A stretch of 64,000 bases of DNA from Bifidobacterium cuniculi (lineage in GTDB: Bacteria > Actinomycetota > Actinomycetes > Actinomycetales > Bifidobacteriaceae), in NCBI RefSeq assembly GCF_000741575.1, contig NZ_JGYV01000002.1:1-64000 (forward strand), read 5' to 3'. Of the stretch, positions 44,131 through 54,226 are shown piece after piece. The notes beneath the pieces were generated by a model, which was not told where the DNA came from, made no database searches, and was given only the letters and a program-made list of their open reading frames with translations. Within the stretch, counting starts at the first letter, position 1, and each line of letters opens with the position of its first letter. Made by a program: the position numbers and the translations under genes.

Positions 44131-45081
44131 ATGACGAAGCAACTGGAAGACATCACGCGCGTGGCCAACATCGGCGCGGGCACCATGGGGCATGCGACGG
44201 CCTTGCAGTTCGCCATGCACGGCTACCCGGTGGCACTCGTCGAGCCCGGCCCGCTCGACCTGGACACGGCGATGGCGCGCATCCGCGCCGACGCGGAGGA
44301 ACTCGCCGCGCACGGCCTGCTGCCGGGCGGCGACGTCGACGCCGTCCTGGCGCGCATCACGCCGACGCATGACATCGCCGAAGGCGTCGCCGATGCGGAC
44401 TTCGTCATTGAGTCCATCGTCGAGGACCTGCCCACGAAGCAGCGTGTCTGGGCGCAGGTCGAGGAGGCGTCACCGGCGGACGCCATCTTCGCGACGAACA
44501 CGTCGGGCCTGTCGCCCACCGCCATCCAAGGCGCGCTCAGGCATCCCGAACGTCTCGTCGTCGCGCATTTCTGGAATCCCGCGCAGCTCATGCCGCTCGT
44601 GGAGGTCGTGCCCGGCGAGGCGACCGACCCCGAGGTTGCGGCCACCACCACCGCGCTCATGGCCGCGATCGGCAAGAAGCCGGCACGGCTGAGCCGCGAG
44701 GCGCTCGGCTTCGTCGGCAACCGGCTGCAGTGCGCGGTGTTGCGCGAGGCCACGTCCATCGTGCGCGAGGGCATCGCCGACGCGGCCACCGTGGACACGG
44801 TCATGGAGAACAGCCTGGGCCTGCGCTGGAGCATCCTCGGCCCGCTCGCGAGCGCGGACCTCGGCGGCCTCGACACCTTCGACCACGTGGCCGCGTACCT
44901 GTATGCGGACATCTGCTCGGACACCGACGGCGACCCCACACTCGCCGCGATGGTCGCGCGCGGCGACCTCGGCCAGAAGACCGGCCGCGGCTTCTACGAC
45001 TGGACCGGCGACGACGCGCAGGAGCGCATCGCGATGCGCGACCGCCGGCTGATGGAGGCGATGGAGGCCGACGCCAAGTAA
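44131..45081 (+). CDS. 3-hydroxyacyl-CoA dehydrogenase-family oxidoreductase
   Basis: 316 residues. The N-terminal Rossmann motif VANIGAGTMGHATA binds NAD(H). FATNTSGLSPTAI and VAHFWNPAQLMPLVEVVPG hold the catalytic Ser/His region. The C-terminal domain has GFVGNRLQCAV and GRGFYDW. Family members oxidise 3-hydroxyacyl-CoA, L-gulonate or carnitine. No beta-oxidation genes are visible here, so a non-fatty-acid 3-hydroxy acid is more likely. A -10 TAGAAT lies at 44083-44088 and AAAGGGGCG precedes ATG 44131. It is followed 24 bp later by a dipeptidase gene with its own promoter. Confidence 0.8.
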   Translation: MTKQLEDITRVANIGAGTMGHATALQFAMHGYPVALVEPGPLDLDTAMARIRADAEELAAHGLLPGGDVDAVLARITPTHDIAEGVADADFVIESIVEDLPTKQRVWAQVEEASPADAIFATNTSGLSPTAIQGALRHPERLVVAHFWNPAQLMPLVEVVPGEATDPEVAATTTALMAAIGKKPARLSREALGFVGNRLQCAVLREATSIVREGIADAATVDTVMENSLGLRWSILGPLASADLGGLDTFDHVAAYLYADICSDTDGDPTLAAMVARGDLGQKTGRGFYDWTGDDAQERIAMRDRRLMEAMEADAK

Positions 45082-45105
45082 ACGCCACGCACTACGCTGG
45101 AGCGC

Positions 45106-46635
45106 ATGTCATGCACCACGCTCATCGTAGGAAAGGCCGCCAGCTACGACGGCTCCACCATCATCGCCCGCAACGACGACTCGGGCAGCGGCAAGTACGA
45201 TCCCAAGCATTTCGTGGTCATCGCGCCCGCCGACCAACCGCGTGAATACCACAGCGTCATCAGCCACATGACGCTCGACCTGCCCGACGACCCCTGCCGG
45301 TACTCCATCGTGCCGGACGTGCTGCCCAATCGCGGCGTGCTCGCCGAATCCGGCGTCAACGAGCACAACGTGGCCATGAGCGCCACCGAGACGATCGCCG
45401 TCAACCCGCGCGTGCTCGCCGCCGACCCCTTCGTCGCCTACGACGAGGCCACGGGCACGCCCGGCGGCATCGGCGAGGAGGACATCATCACCATCGTGCT
45501 GCCCTACGTGCGTACGGCGCGCGAGGGCGTCGAACGGCTCGGCGCGCTGCTCGCCGAGGTCGGCACCTACGAGTCGAACGGCATCATCTTCTCCGACGCC
45601 GACGAAGTCTGGTACATGGAGACCATCGGCGGCCACCACTGGATGGCGCGCCGCCTGCCCGACGACTGCTACGCGGCGATCCCCAACCAGCTGGGCATCG
45701 ACGGCCTCGACCTCGACGACGCCTACAGCGAGCGCCGCAACTCGATGTGCAGCCCCGACCTGCGCGATTTCATCGACGAACACCACCTCGACCGCACGCT
45801 GAGCTACAACGACCACAGCCCTTCGCACTTCGACCCGCGCGCCTCCTTCGGCACGGCCACGCCGAAGGACGAGATCTACAACACGCCGCGCGCCTGGTTC
45901 ATGCAGCGCCACCTCAATCCCAGCGAGGACTGGGATTCGCCGGATGCGCCGTACGGGCCGAACTCGCAGGACCTGCCGTGGGCGCGCCAGCCGGAATACA
46001 AGGTGACCATCGAGGACGTCGCCTTCCTCATGGGCTCGCACTTCCAGGGCACCGACTTCGACCCGTACGGCACCACCGGAACCGCGGAAAGCCGCCACCG
46101 CTACCGTCCGATCGGCGTGAACCGCACCGGCCAGATGACCTGCATGCAGATTCGCCCCTGGCTGCCCGAGGCGTACCGCTCCGTGATGTGGATCTCCTTC
46201 GGCTGCGGCACCTTCACCGCCCCGGCGCCCTTCTACGCGAACGTGACGGATACGCCCGCCTACCTGCGCGACACCCCCGGCAAGGACGCGTCGACCGATT
46301 CCCTGTACTGGACGAACCGCATGGTCGCCGTCATGGCCGACGCCCACTGGTTCGACACGGACCCGCTGGTCGAGCAGTACATCGAGGACGTGCAGGTGCG
46401 CGGCCACGAGCTGGTGGAGCACACCGACCGTTCGCTGGCCGAGGACGCCGACGCGCTCGCCGACGACGCGCAGCCCGTGGCGCTCGACGCCGTGCGCGTG
46501 GCGCTGGGCGAGGCGAACCAGGAGATGGCGACGTGGCTGCAGCGCCGCACCCAGGACTTGCTCAACGAGGTGCTGCTGACCGCCAGCAACGGCATGAACA
46601 ACGCGTTCAGGATGTCGGATCACTGGACGAAGTAG
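45106..46635 (+). CDS. pepD: C69-family dipeptidase
   Basis: 509 residues. It starts MSCTTLIVGKAASYDGSTIIARNDD, with the N-terminal nucleophile Cys3 and the characteristic SYDGSxxxARNxD of peptidase family C69 (dipeptidase A). YMETIGGHHWMARRLPDDCYA is another family block. It cleaves dipeptides in the cytosol. ATG 45106 lies 7 nt after TACGCT (45093-45098), with no ribosome-binding site, so it is probably leaderless. Confidence 0.9.
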   Translation: MSCTTLIVGKAASYDGSTIIARNDDSGSGKYDPKHFVVIAPADQPREYHSVISHMTLDLPDDPCRYSIVPDVLPNRGVLAESGVNEHNVAMSATETIAVNPRVLAADPFVAYDEATGTPGGIGEEDIITIVLPYVRTAREGVERLGALLAEVGTYESNGIIFSDADEVWYMETIGGHHWMARRLPDDCYAAIPNQLGIDGLDLDDAYSERRNSMCSPDLRDFIDEHHLDRTLSYNDHSPSHFDPRASFGTATPKDEIYNTPRAWFMQRHLNPSEDWDSPDAPYGPNSQDLPWARQPEYKVTIEDVAFLMGSHFQGTDFDPYGTTGTAESRHRYRPIGVNRTGQMTCMQIRPWLPEAYRSVMWISFGCGTFTAPAPFYANVTDTPAYLRDTPGKDASTDSLYWTNRMVAVMADAHWFDTDPLVEQYIEDVQVRGHELVEHTDRSLAEDADALADDAQPVALDAVRVALGEANQEMATWLQRRTQDLLNEVLLTASNGMNNAFRMSDHWTK

Positions 46636-46678
46636 CTCCCCTAGATTTTGTTCAAAAAATGAACAATTTCTCGGGGGC
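46636..46678. repeat. Hairpin of the TTGTTCA family (element 6)
   Basis: CCCCTAGATTTTGTTCA and TGAACAATTTCTCGGGG form a stem around A5. It lies directly after the dipeptidase stop and 9 bp before the stop of the convergent TetR gene. Confidence 0.78.
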
Positions 46679-46686
46679 GCATGCTG

Positions 46687-47355
46687 TCAGTCGTCGGACT
46701 GGGTGGGGCTTCCTGCGGCTTCCTGCGGCTTCCTGCCGTCTTCGAAGCGCAGGGTGGGCTTGGCTTCCATGCCGCGCAGGCCGTTCCAGGCGAGGTTCAC
46801 GATGAGGGCGGCCAGCTGTTCCTTGCTGAGCTTGCGCTGGTCGGCCCAGTACTGGCCGGTGTACACGGTCATGCCCACGAGCATCTGCGCATAGTACGGA
46901 GCGTTCTTTGCGGGCAGTTTCTGGCGCCTGAACCATTCCTCGAGGATTTCGCCGACGCGGGTGGAGACGTCGCCGAGCAGGGAGGAGAAGGAGCTGTTCG
47001 GATCGGTGGTGGGCGAGTCGCGCACGAGGACCTGGAAACCCTCCGCGTTCTCCTCGATGTAGGTCAGGAGGGCGAGGGTGGTGCGTTCCACGATCTGGCG
47101 CGGGTGGGCGTCGGGCTTGGCAAGCGCGGCGAGCAGCGTGTCGTTGAGGGCGCGCATCTCACGGTCCACGACCACGGCATAGAGCCCCTCCTTGCCTCCG
47201 AAATGCTCGTAGACGATCGGCTTGCTCACCTTGGCGGTCGCGGCGATCTCCTCGACGCTGACCGCCTCGAACCCCTTGGAGGCGAACAGGGAACGCCCGA
47301 TGCGGATGAGTTGTTCACGACGTTGGTAGGAAGACATTCTCGAAGCAGTGGCCAT
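46687..47355 (-). CDS. TetR-family transcriptional regulator
   Basis: 222 residues. The HTH (FEAVSVEEIAATAKVSKPIVYEHFGGKEGLY) is typical of TetR. The ligand domain resembles the TetR_C group found in actinobacteria (FQVLVRDSPTTDPNSSFSSLL). It is divergent from ftsY with 65 bp between the start codons. On its own strand GACACT precedes the ATG by 6 nt, so the message may be leaderless. Target unknown. Confidence 0.85.
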   Translation of the reverse strand: MATASRMSSYQRREQLIRIGRSLFASKGFEAVSVEEIAATAKVSKPIVYEHFGGKEGLYAVVVDREMRALNDTLLAALAKPDAHPRQIVERTTLALLTYIEENAEGFQVLVRDSPTTDPNSSFSSLLGDVSTRVGEILEEWFRRQKLPAKNAPYYAQMLVGMTVYTGQYWADQRKLSKEQLAALIVNLAWNGLRGMEAKPTLRFEDGRKPQEAAGSPTQSDD

Positions 47356-47420
47356 GCCCCCAGTGTCCCACGAGGTTGAGAAATCGGTGGTTTTCTGGAA
47401 GGTGGCCTAGGCTGGGAGGC

Positions 47421-48695
47421 ATGGATACCAACATGGTGTACGGCATCATTGCCGTCGTGGTCATCGCGGTGCTGCTCATCGCCGGCGGCATCTGGATGGA
47501 CCGGTCTCGCAAGAAGGCCATCAGGAATTCACAGGAAGAGGCGAAGGCGAAGGCGGATGCCCGCCTCGCCGCGGAACGCGCGGCGGCCAAGCCGGCCGTG
47601 GCCCCGCAGGCCGCCAAGGAGCAGGAGGAGACGGAACGGCGCAAGGCCGAGACCGCTCCCAAGGCCGCTCCCGGCGCCGAAGCCCAGGAGGAAGCCGTGC
47701 TGGCGCAGGCTCCGGTCGAAGTCGTCGAGACCGAAGAGCCGGCCGCACCCGCAACGGAGAAGCCCGTCGGCAAGGTCGGCCGCCTGCACCGCCTGCGCGA
47801 ACGGCTCTCCACGTCAAGCAATCCCTTCGGCAAGGCGCTGTTCAACATCCTCGCCAAGGACCACCTCTCGGAGGACGACTGGGAGGAGGTCGAGGACACG
47901 CTGCTCATGGCCGACGTCGGCGCCGAGGCCAGCGAGGAGCTCGTCAACAAGCTGCGCACCGACGCGCGCGTCACCGGCCAGAGCGACCCGACGCAGCTGC
48001 GCGCCGCGCTCAAGTCGGAACTGCTGGGCCTCGTCGGCCCCGATGCGGACCGTCGCCTCGAGGCGGAGAAACCGGACGCACTCACGCCGAGCGTCATCAT
48101 CATGGTCGGCGTCAACGGCACCGGCAAGACCACCACCGCCGGCAAGCTCGCGCGCCTGTTCGTCTCCGAGGACAAGTCGGTCATCCTGGGCGCGGCGGAC
48201 ACCTTCCGCGCGGCTGCGGCGGACCAGCTCGAGACGTGGGGCGCCAAGGTCGGCGTACCTGTCGTGCGCTCCGACAGGGAGGGCGCCGACCCTGCGTCGG
48301 TCGCCTTCGAAGCCAGCGCCAAGGCCAAGGAAGAGCAGAGCGACGTGCTCATCATCGACACCGCCGGACGCCTGCAGAACAAGGCGAACCTCATGGACGA
48401 GCTGGGCAAGATCCGTCGCGTCACCGAGAAGAACCTGCCCGTCGAGGAGGTCCTCCTGGTGCTGGACGCCACCACCGGCCAGAACGGCATGGCCCAGGCG
48501 AAGGTGTTCGCCCAGGCCATCGGCATCACCGGCGTGGTGCTCACCAAGCTGGATGGCTCCGCCAAGGGAGGCATCGTCATCTCCGTGCAGAAGGAGCTCG
48601 GCGTGCCCGTCAAGCTGGTCGGCGTGGGCGAAGGCCCCGACGACCTCGCGCCCTTCGACCCGGAATCCTTCGTGGAGGGCATCCTGGGCGAATGA
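47421..48695 (+). CDS. ftsY: Signal recognition particle receptor FtsY
   Basis: 424 residues. An N-terminal membrane anchor (MVYGIIAVVVIAVLLIAGGIW) is followed by an Ala/Glu-rich acidic A domain, then the N and G domains. GTPase motifs are G1 GVNGTGKTTTAGK, G2 DTFRAAAADQL, G3 DTAGRL and G4 TKLDG. It docks SRP-ribosome complexes at the membrane. ATG 47421 lies 7 nt after TAGGCT (47408-47413), a likely leaderless start; GGGAGG is too close for normal spacing. Confidence 0.94.
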   Translation: MDTNMVYGIIAVVVIAVLLIAGGIWMDRSRKKAIRNSQEEAKAKADARLAAERAAAKPAVAPQAAKEQEETERRKAETAPKAAPGAEAQEEAVLAQAPVEVVETEEPAAPATEKPVGKVGRLHRLRERLSTSSNPFGKALFNILAKDHLSEDDWEEVEDTLLMADVGAEASEELVNKLRTDARVTGQSDPTQLRAALKSELLGLVGPDADRRLEAEKPDALTPSVIIMVGVNGTGKTTTAGKLARLFVSEDKSVILGAADTFRAAAADQLETWGAKVGVPVVRSDREGADPASVAFEASAKAKEEQSDVLIIDTAGRLQNKANLMDELGKIRRVTEKNLPVEEVLLVLDATTGQNGMAQAKVFAQAIGITGVVLTKLDGSAKGGIVISVQKELGVPVKLVGVGEGPDDLAPFDPESFVEGILGE

Positions 48696-48740
48696 TGCAT
48701 GTCGCACGCAACGCCGACCCCGACATCGTGTGCGACGTGA

Positions 48741-48766
48741 AACCTCACCGTAACCTGCCGTAACCT
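48741..48766. promoter_or_regulatory. Direct repeats upstream of amtB (regulator site candidate)
   Basis: AACCT occurs three times at 11- and 10-bp spacing (48741, 48752, 48762), the last two within CCGTAACCTG repeats. Helical-turn spacing suggests a protein binding array, possibly for a nitrogen regulator. Confidence 0.4.
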
Positions 48767-48878
48767 GATCAAAACGTCGGGGGCGTTCCATGACCCATGT
48801 GCGCCCCGCCGGGGCGGCAGAGAGAACCATAACTGTCACGAGACAACAAGAACAAGAAATAGATTGAAGGAGGTGGCC

Positions 48879-50532
<1,654 letters not shown>

Positions 50533-50544
50533 CGCCAACCTGAC

Positions 50545-50580
50545 GGTCGCCCGGCCGGCTGCGACGCCGACCGGGCGACC
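50545..50580 (+). terminator. Hairpin after glnK
   Basis: GGTCGCCCGG pairs with CCGGGCGACC across a 16-nt loop, 13 nt after the stop. It has no T-run. Confidence 0.55.
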
Positions 50581-50608
50581 CCGGCAAGACCAACCATGTG
50601 AACATACG

Positions 50609-50648
50609 CCCCGCACAGGTTTCCCCTTCCCTGCGCGGGGCCTTTCGT
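50609..50648 (+). terminator. Intrinsic terminator between glnK and glnD
   Basis: GCCCCGC-A-CAGG pairs with CCTG-CGCGGGGC and is followed by CTTTC. It may attenuate glnD relative to amtB-glnK. Confidence 0.65.
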
Positions 50649-50750
50649 ATCCGCACGGCGGCCGTCGTGCACCGGCGACGTCGCTGCGGCGATGTCGTGG
50701 CACGGACGGCGGCGACGGCCGGCCGCGACCGACGACAAGGAGGACTGCCC

Positions 50751-52607
50751 ATGGCCACGGCGGTGGATGGACTCAAGGCGCGCATGTTCACGCTGGGCGC
50801 GCCCGACAAGGACGGCGTGATGCGCGGCGGCGCCGCCAAGCGCGCCGCGCGCACACGCCTGGCGATGGAGGCGCTGGCGGAACTGTGGGACGAGGCCTGC
50901 GCTGCCGTCCCCTTCGACGTGCCCCCGCGCGGCATTGGACTGGCCGCGGTCGGCTCGCTGGCGCGCGGCCAGCTCGGCCCCGCCAGCGACCTCGACCTGG
51001 TGCTCATCCACGACGGCCACGCACTCGGCGAGGCGGACCTCAACGCCTTCGCCAACAAGCTGTGGTACCCGCTGTGGGACGCCGGGCTCGACCTCGACCA
51101 CTCCGTGCGTACCCGTGCACAGTGCGAGGCGGTGACCGACCACGACCTACCCGCCGCGATGGGCTGGCTGGACGTGGTGCCGGTCGCCGGCGACAGCGAA
51201 CTCGTCGCCGCGACCGCCACCTCCATCCTGGAACGCTGGCGCAAGGCGGCGCGCAAGCGGCTGCCGGAGCTGCTCGACTCCGCGCAGGTACGCCTGGAAC
51301 GCTTCGCGCGCCTGCCCTATGTGAACCAGCCCGACGTCAAGGAGGCGCGCGGCGGCCTGCGCGACACCGTGCTCACCGCGGCGCTCGCGGCCAGCTGGCT
51401 GGCGGACCGGCCGCACGGCCGCTACGACGACGCGGTGGAGCGGCTGCTCGACGTGCGCGACTGCATCCACCTGGCGTCGGGGCGCGACACGAACCTGCTG
51501 GCCACCCGCTGGCAGGCGCCGGTGGCCGCGATGCTGGGCCTGGCCGACCCGACGCTCCCCGCAGGGGAGCGGGAGGCGAAGTCGATCGACGACCTGGCCA
51601 CGCTGCTCGCCCGCCTGGGCCGCACCATTGCCTTCTCGCTGGACGCGACGGCGTCGCGCGCCCAGCGCACGCTGGTGCACGACAAGCCGCGCTTCTCCTT
51701 CTTCCAGATCCGTTCGCCGCGTGCGGGCGGCCGTCGCGAGGCGCCGACCTTCGAGTTGCTCGACGAGGGCGTCGCCGTGCACGAGGGCGAGGTGGTGCTC
51801 GCACCGGGCGTCGACGTGGCGGCCGACGCGAGCCTGCCGTTGCGTGTGGCCGTCGCCGCCGCCGAGCACGGGCTGCCGATCAACACGTCGACGCTGGTGA
51901 ACCTCACGCACGCCCCGGTGCATGACTATGCGTGGGACGACGCCTCGCGCGCCCTGTTCCTGCGTCTGCTGGCCGGCGGAGAACACCTCGCGCGCACCTG
52001 GGAAGAGCTCGACTTCGTGGGACTGCCGGCGCGCTGGATGCCCGAATGGTCCGCGATCCGCAACCGGCCGAGCGCCTCCGCCGCGCACCGCTACACCATC
52101 GACCGCCACATGGTGGAGGTGACTTCGCAGCTGGGCCGTGAGCGGCCCGGCTGCGCCGTGTCAGGCGCCAGGGCCCGTTCGGGGGAGCGCTATGACGACG
52201 ACCACTTCGCGGCGCTCTTGCTGGCGGGCATCCTGCACGACATCGGCAAGCGCCCCGGCGTGGGCGACCATGCGGCGGAAGGCGCGCGGCATGCGCAGGC
52301 GATCGTGCGGCGCATGGGCTTCTCCCGGCAGGTGGAGCGCTGGGTGACCTTGCTGGTGCGCGAGCATCTGACCCTGTCCGAGTTCGCCAGTTCGCGCAAC
52401 CCGCGCGACCCGCAGGCCGGCCGCGAACTGGCGCAGTGCGTGGACCGCGACGGCATCGTGCTCGACATGCTCTTCGACCTGACCCGTGCCGACATGTGCT
52501 CCCTGGGCGCCACCCCCGGCGAGACCCTCTCCGGCCAGGCCGGCTGGAGCAAATGGCGTGCCCAGTTGGTGACGCAGATGACCGCGGCGGCGATGTATCA
52601 TCTGTGA
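50751..52607 (+). CDS. glnD: PII uridylyl/adenylyltransferase GlnD, short form
   Basis: 618 residues. The nucleotidyltransferase motif is GSLARGQLGPASDLDLVLIHD. The GlnD-type middle (YVNQPDVKEARGGLRD and HDKPRFSFFQIRSPR-like segments) is followed by the HD domain with GILHDIGKRPGVGDHA and an HLTLSEF stretch. It should modify GlnK and remove the group. The protein ends after the HD region and lacks the two C-terminal ACT domains that sense glutamine in enteric GlnD (about 890 residues). ATG 50751 follows AAGGAGG. Confidence 0.88.
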   Translation: MATAVDGLKARMFTLGAPDKDGVMRGGAAKRAARTRLAMEALAELWDEACAAVPFDVPPRGIGLAAVGSLARGQLGPASDLDLVLIHDGHALGEADLNAFANKLWYPLWDAGLDLDHSVRTRAQCEAVTDHDLPAAMGWLDVVPVAGDSELVAATATSILERWRKAARKRLPELLDSAQVRLERFARLPYVNQPDVKEARGGLRDTVLTAALAASWLADRPHGRYDDAVERLLDVRDCIHLASGRDTNLLATRWQAPVAAMLGLADPTLPAGEREAKSIDDLATLLARLGRTIAFSLDATASRAQRTLVHDKPRFSFFQIRSPRAGGRREAPTFELLDEGVAVHEGEVVLAPGVDVAADASLPLRVAVAAAEHGLPINTSTLVNLTHAPVHDYAWDDASRALFLRLLAGGEHLARTWEELDFVGLPARWMPEWSAIRNRPSASAAHRYTIDRHMVEVTSQLGRERPGCAVSGARARSGERYDDDHFAALLLAGILHDIGKRPGVGDHAAEGARHAQAIVRRMGFSRQVERWVTLLVREHLTLSEFASSRNPRDPQAGRELAQCVDRDGIVLDMLFDLTRADMCSLGATPGETLSGQAGWSKWRAQLVTQMTAAAMYHL

Positions 52608-52766
52608 TTCCCTGAGTCTCTCGTTGTCCTGTGGTTTGTACGGGGCCTTTGGCGTCGGGGCGGCCGCCGGGAATGGGGTGTTTTGGCCGGGATTGGCTTC
52701 GGCGAGTCGTTTTTGCCGCAGCCGAACCAAGGACTGTCCAAAAGTGCATCCAGCGATTCGTCGTGG

Positions 52767-52860
52767 CATGGTTCCGGGGGTGCCGGGCGTGGCGCCTGCG
52801 ACGCATCGTCCGTGACCGCCATCGACGGTTGTCGATCTGTCGCCAGCCCCGGAACCATGC
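52767..52860. repeat. Inverted-repeat-bounded intergenic segment
   Basis: GCATGGTTCCGGGG (52767-52780) and CCCCGGAACCATGC (52847-52860) are perfect 14-bp arms around 66 bp. No ORF. It lies between glnD and a larger palindrome. Confidence 0.6.
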
Positions 52861-52890
52861 GGATACAACGGCGTCTTAAGCCCTCTTTTC

Positions 52891-53008
52891 GTTGGGAGAT
52901 ATCAAATTCGGGCCCATGCCCCGGTATCCGCATTCGCAAAAGGGCGGAATGCCGCCCTTTTGCGAATGCGGATACCGGGGCATGGGCCCGAATTTGATAT
53001 CTCCCAAC
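52891..53008. repeat. Perfect 57-bp-arm palindrome
   Basis: Arms 52891-52947 and 52952-53008 are fully complementary, with the loop AATG. It contains neither the TTGTTCA unit nor a T-run at its ends. It lies in the glnD/alpha-galactosidase-remnant interval, which is otherwise free of genes (52608-53140). Confidence 0.9.
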
Positions 53009-53064
53009 GCCATGGGGCACCGTTGCCGTTGCCATGGGGTTCCCAGAGATATCTCAGATGGCAC

Positions 53065-53089
53065 TGTATAGTTTTGTTAGCGCTCACTA
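53065..53089 (+). promoter_or_regulatory. Promoter with LacI-type operator
   Basis: TGTATAGTT, a -10-like segment, is followed by TGTTAGCGCTCACT (53075-53088), close to the LacI/GalR-family dyad TGTTAGCGCTAACA. It precedes the decayed alpha-galactosidase gene. Confidence 0.5.
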
Positions 53090-53147
53090 TCCGGCGGGTG
53101 GACGCGATGGTACGGTGGCCATCCCCAGCCTGAAGGGGTCTTGAACA

Positions 53148-53776
53148 TGCCAAGGAACGGTACCTTCTTCTGGGATGGCGGCAGCGTCATCCTGCATTTC
53201 TCCTACGGCGACGACGAGCCGGTCTGCTTGGTCGGCTGCGAATCGGCGGCCACCGGCACCTGGCCGACGGGCCGGTATGCGCCGCTGTTCCTGCTCACCC
53301 ACCGCGTCACGGGGCAGACGCTGCTCGCGCAGGCCGAACACAACGGCTCGTGGCGCTGTCCGGGCCGACCGAGGTCAACCGCGGCTGGCACGTCGTGCTG
53401 CATCCCGGCGAGGAGTTCACCACCGTGCCCCGCGTCCTTCGTCGTCACGTCGTCGCCGGCGGACGCCATCGAGGAACTCACGGCGTACCGGCGCGCGTGG
53501 CGGGTGGCTCGCCCCGCCAATGCGCGGCCGGCGGGTGAGTGGAAGGACTCGCTGGTGTCCGTGTGGGTGCGCGGGGACGGGGCGGCGGCGGACGGCGTGG
53601 CGCTCTCGTTGCCGCAGCTGGCCGGGCATGACGTGTGCGTGGAGCAGGTGCATCCGGCGGCATCGCGCGGCGTCTGGGAAGCCTCATGGGATGGTGACGG
53701 CGGGGTGCTGCGCGTGATGCCCCCGCGCGGCGGGTTCCAGGTCGTCGTGCTGCGGGTCGGTGCGCCAAGGGAGTGA
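53148..53776 (+). pseudogene. Decayed GH36 alpha-galactosidase
   Basis: The first frame gives FWDGGSVILHFSYGDDEP and TGQTLLAQAEHNGSWR, typical of the N-terminal domain of GH36 alpha-galactosidases. Similarity jumps to another frame for ALSGPTEVNRGWHVVLHPGE, then back to the first frame for IEELTAYRRAWR. After that the sequence passes directly to a C-terminal beta domain (VALSLPQLAGHDV and GGFQVVVLRV). The catalytic barrel is missing entirely. So there are two frameshifts plus a large internal deletion. Confidence 0.72.
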
Positions 53777-53817
53777 GCCCGGCTGGTGGATTCCGTGCCA
53801 TCTGCGTATGGATCCTG

Positions 53818-53908
53818 AGAAATCTCTCGTTTTTCGTGATATTTCTAGGACGCGGTCCGCACGGGCGGCCCGCCCCAGAAATGTCACGAAAAACGAGAGA
53901 TTTCTTAT
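53818..53908. repeat. Nested palindrome (element 7)
   Basis: Two inverted copies of a GAAATCTCTCG-T5-CGTGA unit (left 53818-53850, right 53876-53908) flank a GC-rich centre. Right and left copies differ at two or three bases. It lies after the alpha-galactosidase remnant. Confidence 0.8.
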
Positions 53909-53989
53909 AGGTCGCAAGGGAATGTGCTTATATCACAAACTGATCCTCTTGGCAAATTAGAGATGCGGAAATATGGACAGATCGTGAAG

Positions 53990-54105
53990 TTATCCCCAAG
54001 TTATCCACATGGTTGCCCACAGAATGTGGATGATATGCGCCTCTATCCACATAGTTATCCCCATCGTGTGGATAACTCAGGTTTTTCTTGCCCAAGTTAT
54101 CCACA
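53990..54105. other. DnaA-box cluster A
   Basis: Seven DnaA-box-like 9-mers in 116 bp. TTATCCACA or its complement is perfect at 54001, 54067 and 54097. One-mismatch forms occur at 53990, 54025, 54043 and 54055. Orientations are mixed. It lies 120 bp downstream of the first UDG-like gene; 53909-53989 shows no other feature. Confidence 0.7.
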
Positions 54106-54226
54106 TCAGCGTGTCGCGGAGTGGGTAGCGTCACGGCGGGAAGGCACTCATGCGGAAAGACAATCCCCCGACGAAGGCATGTCAAGGAGGCCTTCACTGG
54201 GGGGCGCCGACAGGCATGTGGCTGCC

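Noticed and set aside
53990..54105. DnaA-box cluster as the chromosomal origin
   Set aside because: No dnaA, dnaN, recF or rpmH is near and no clear AT-rich unwinding region is seen, so I list it only as a DnaA-binding locus.
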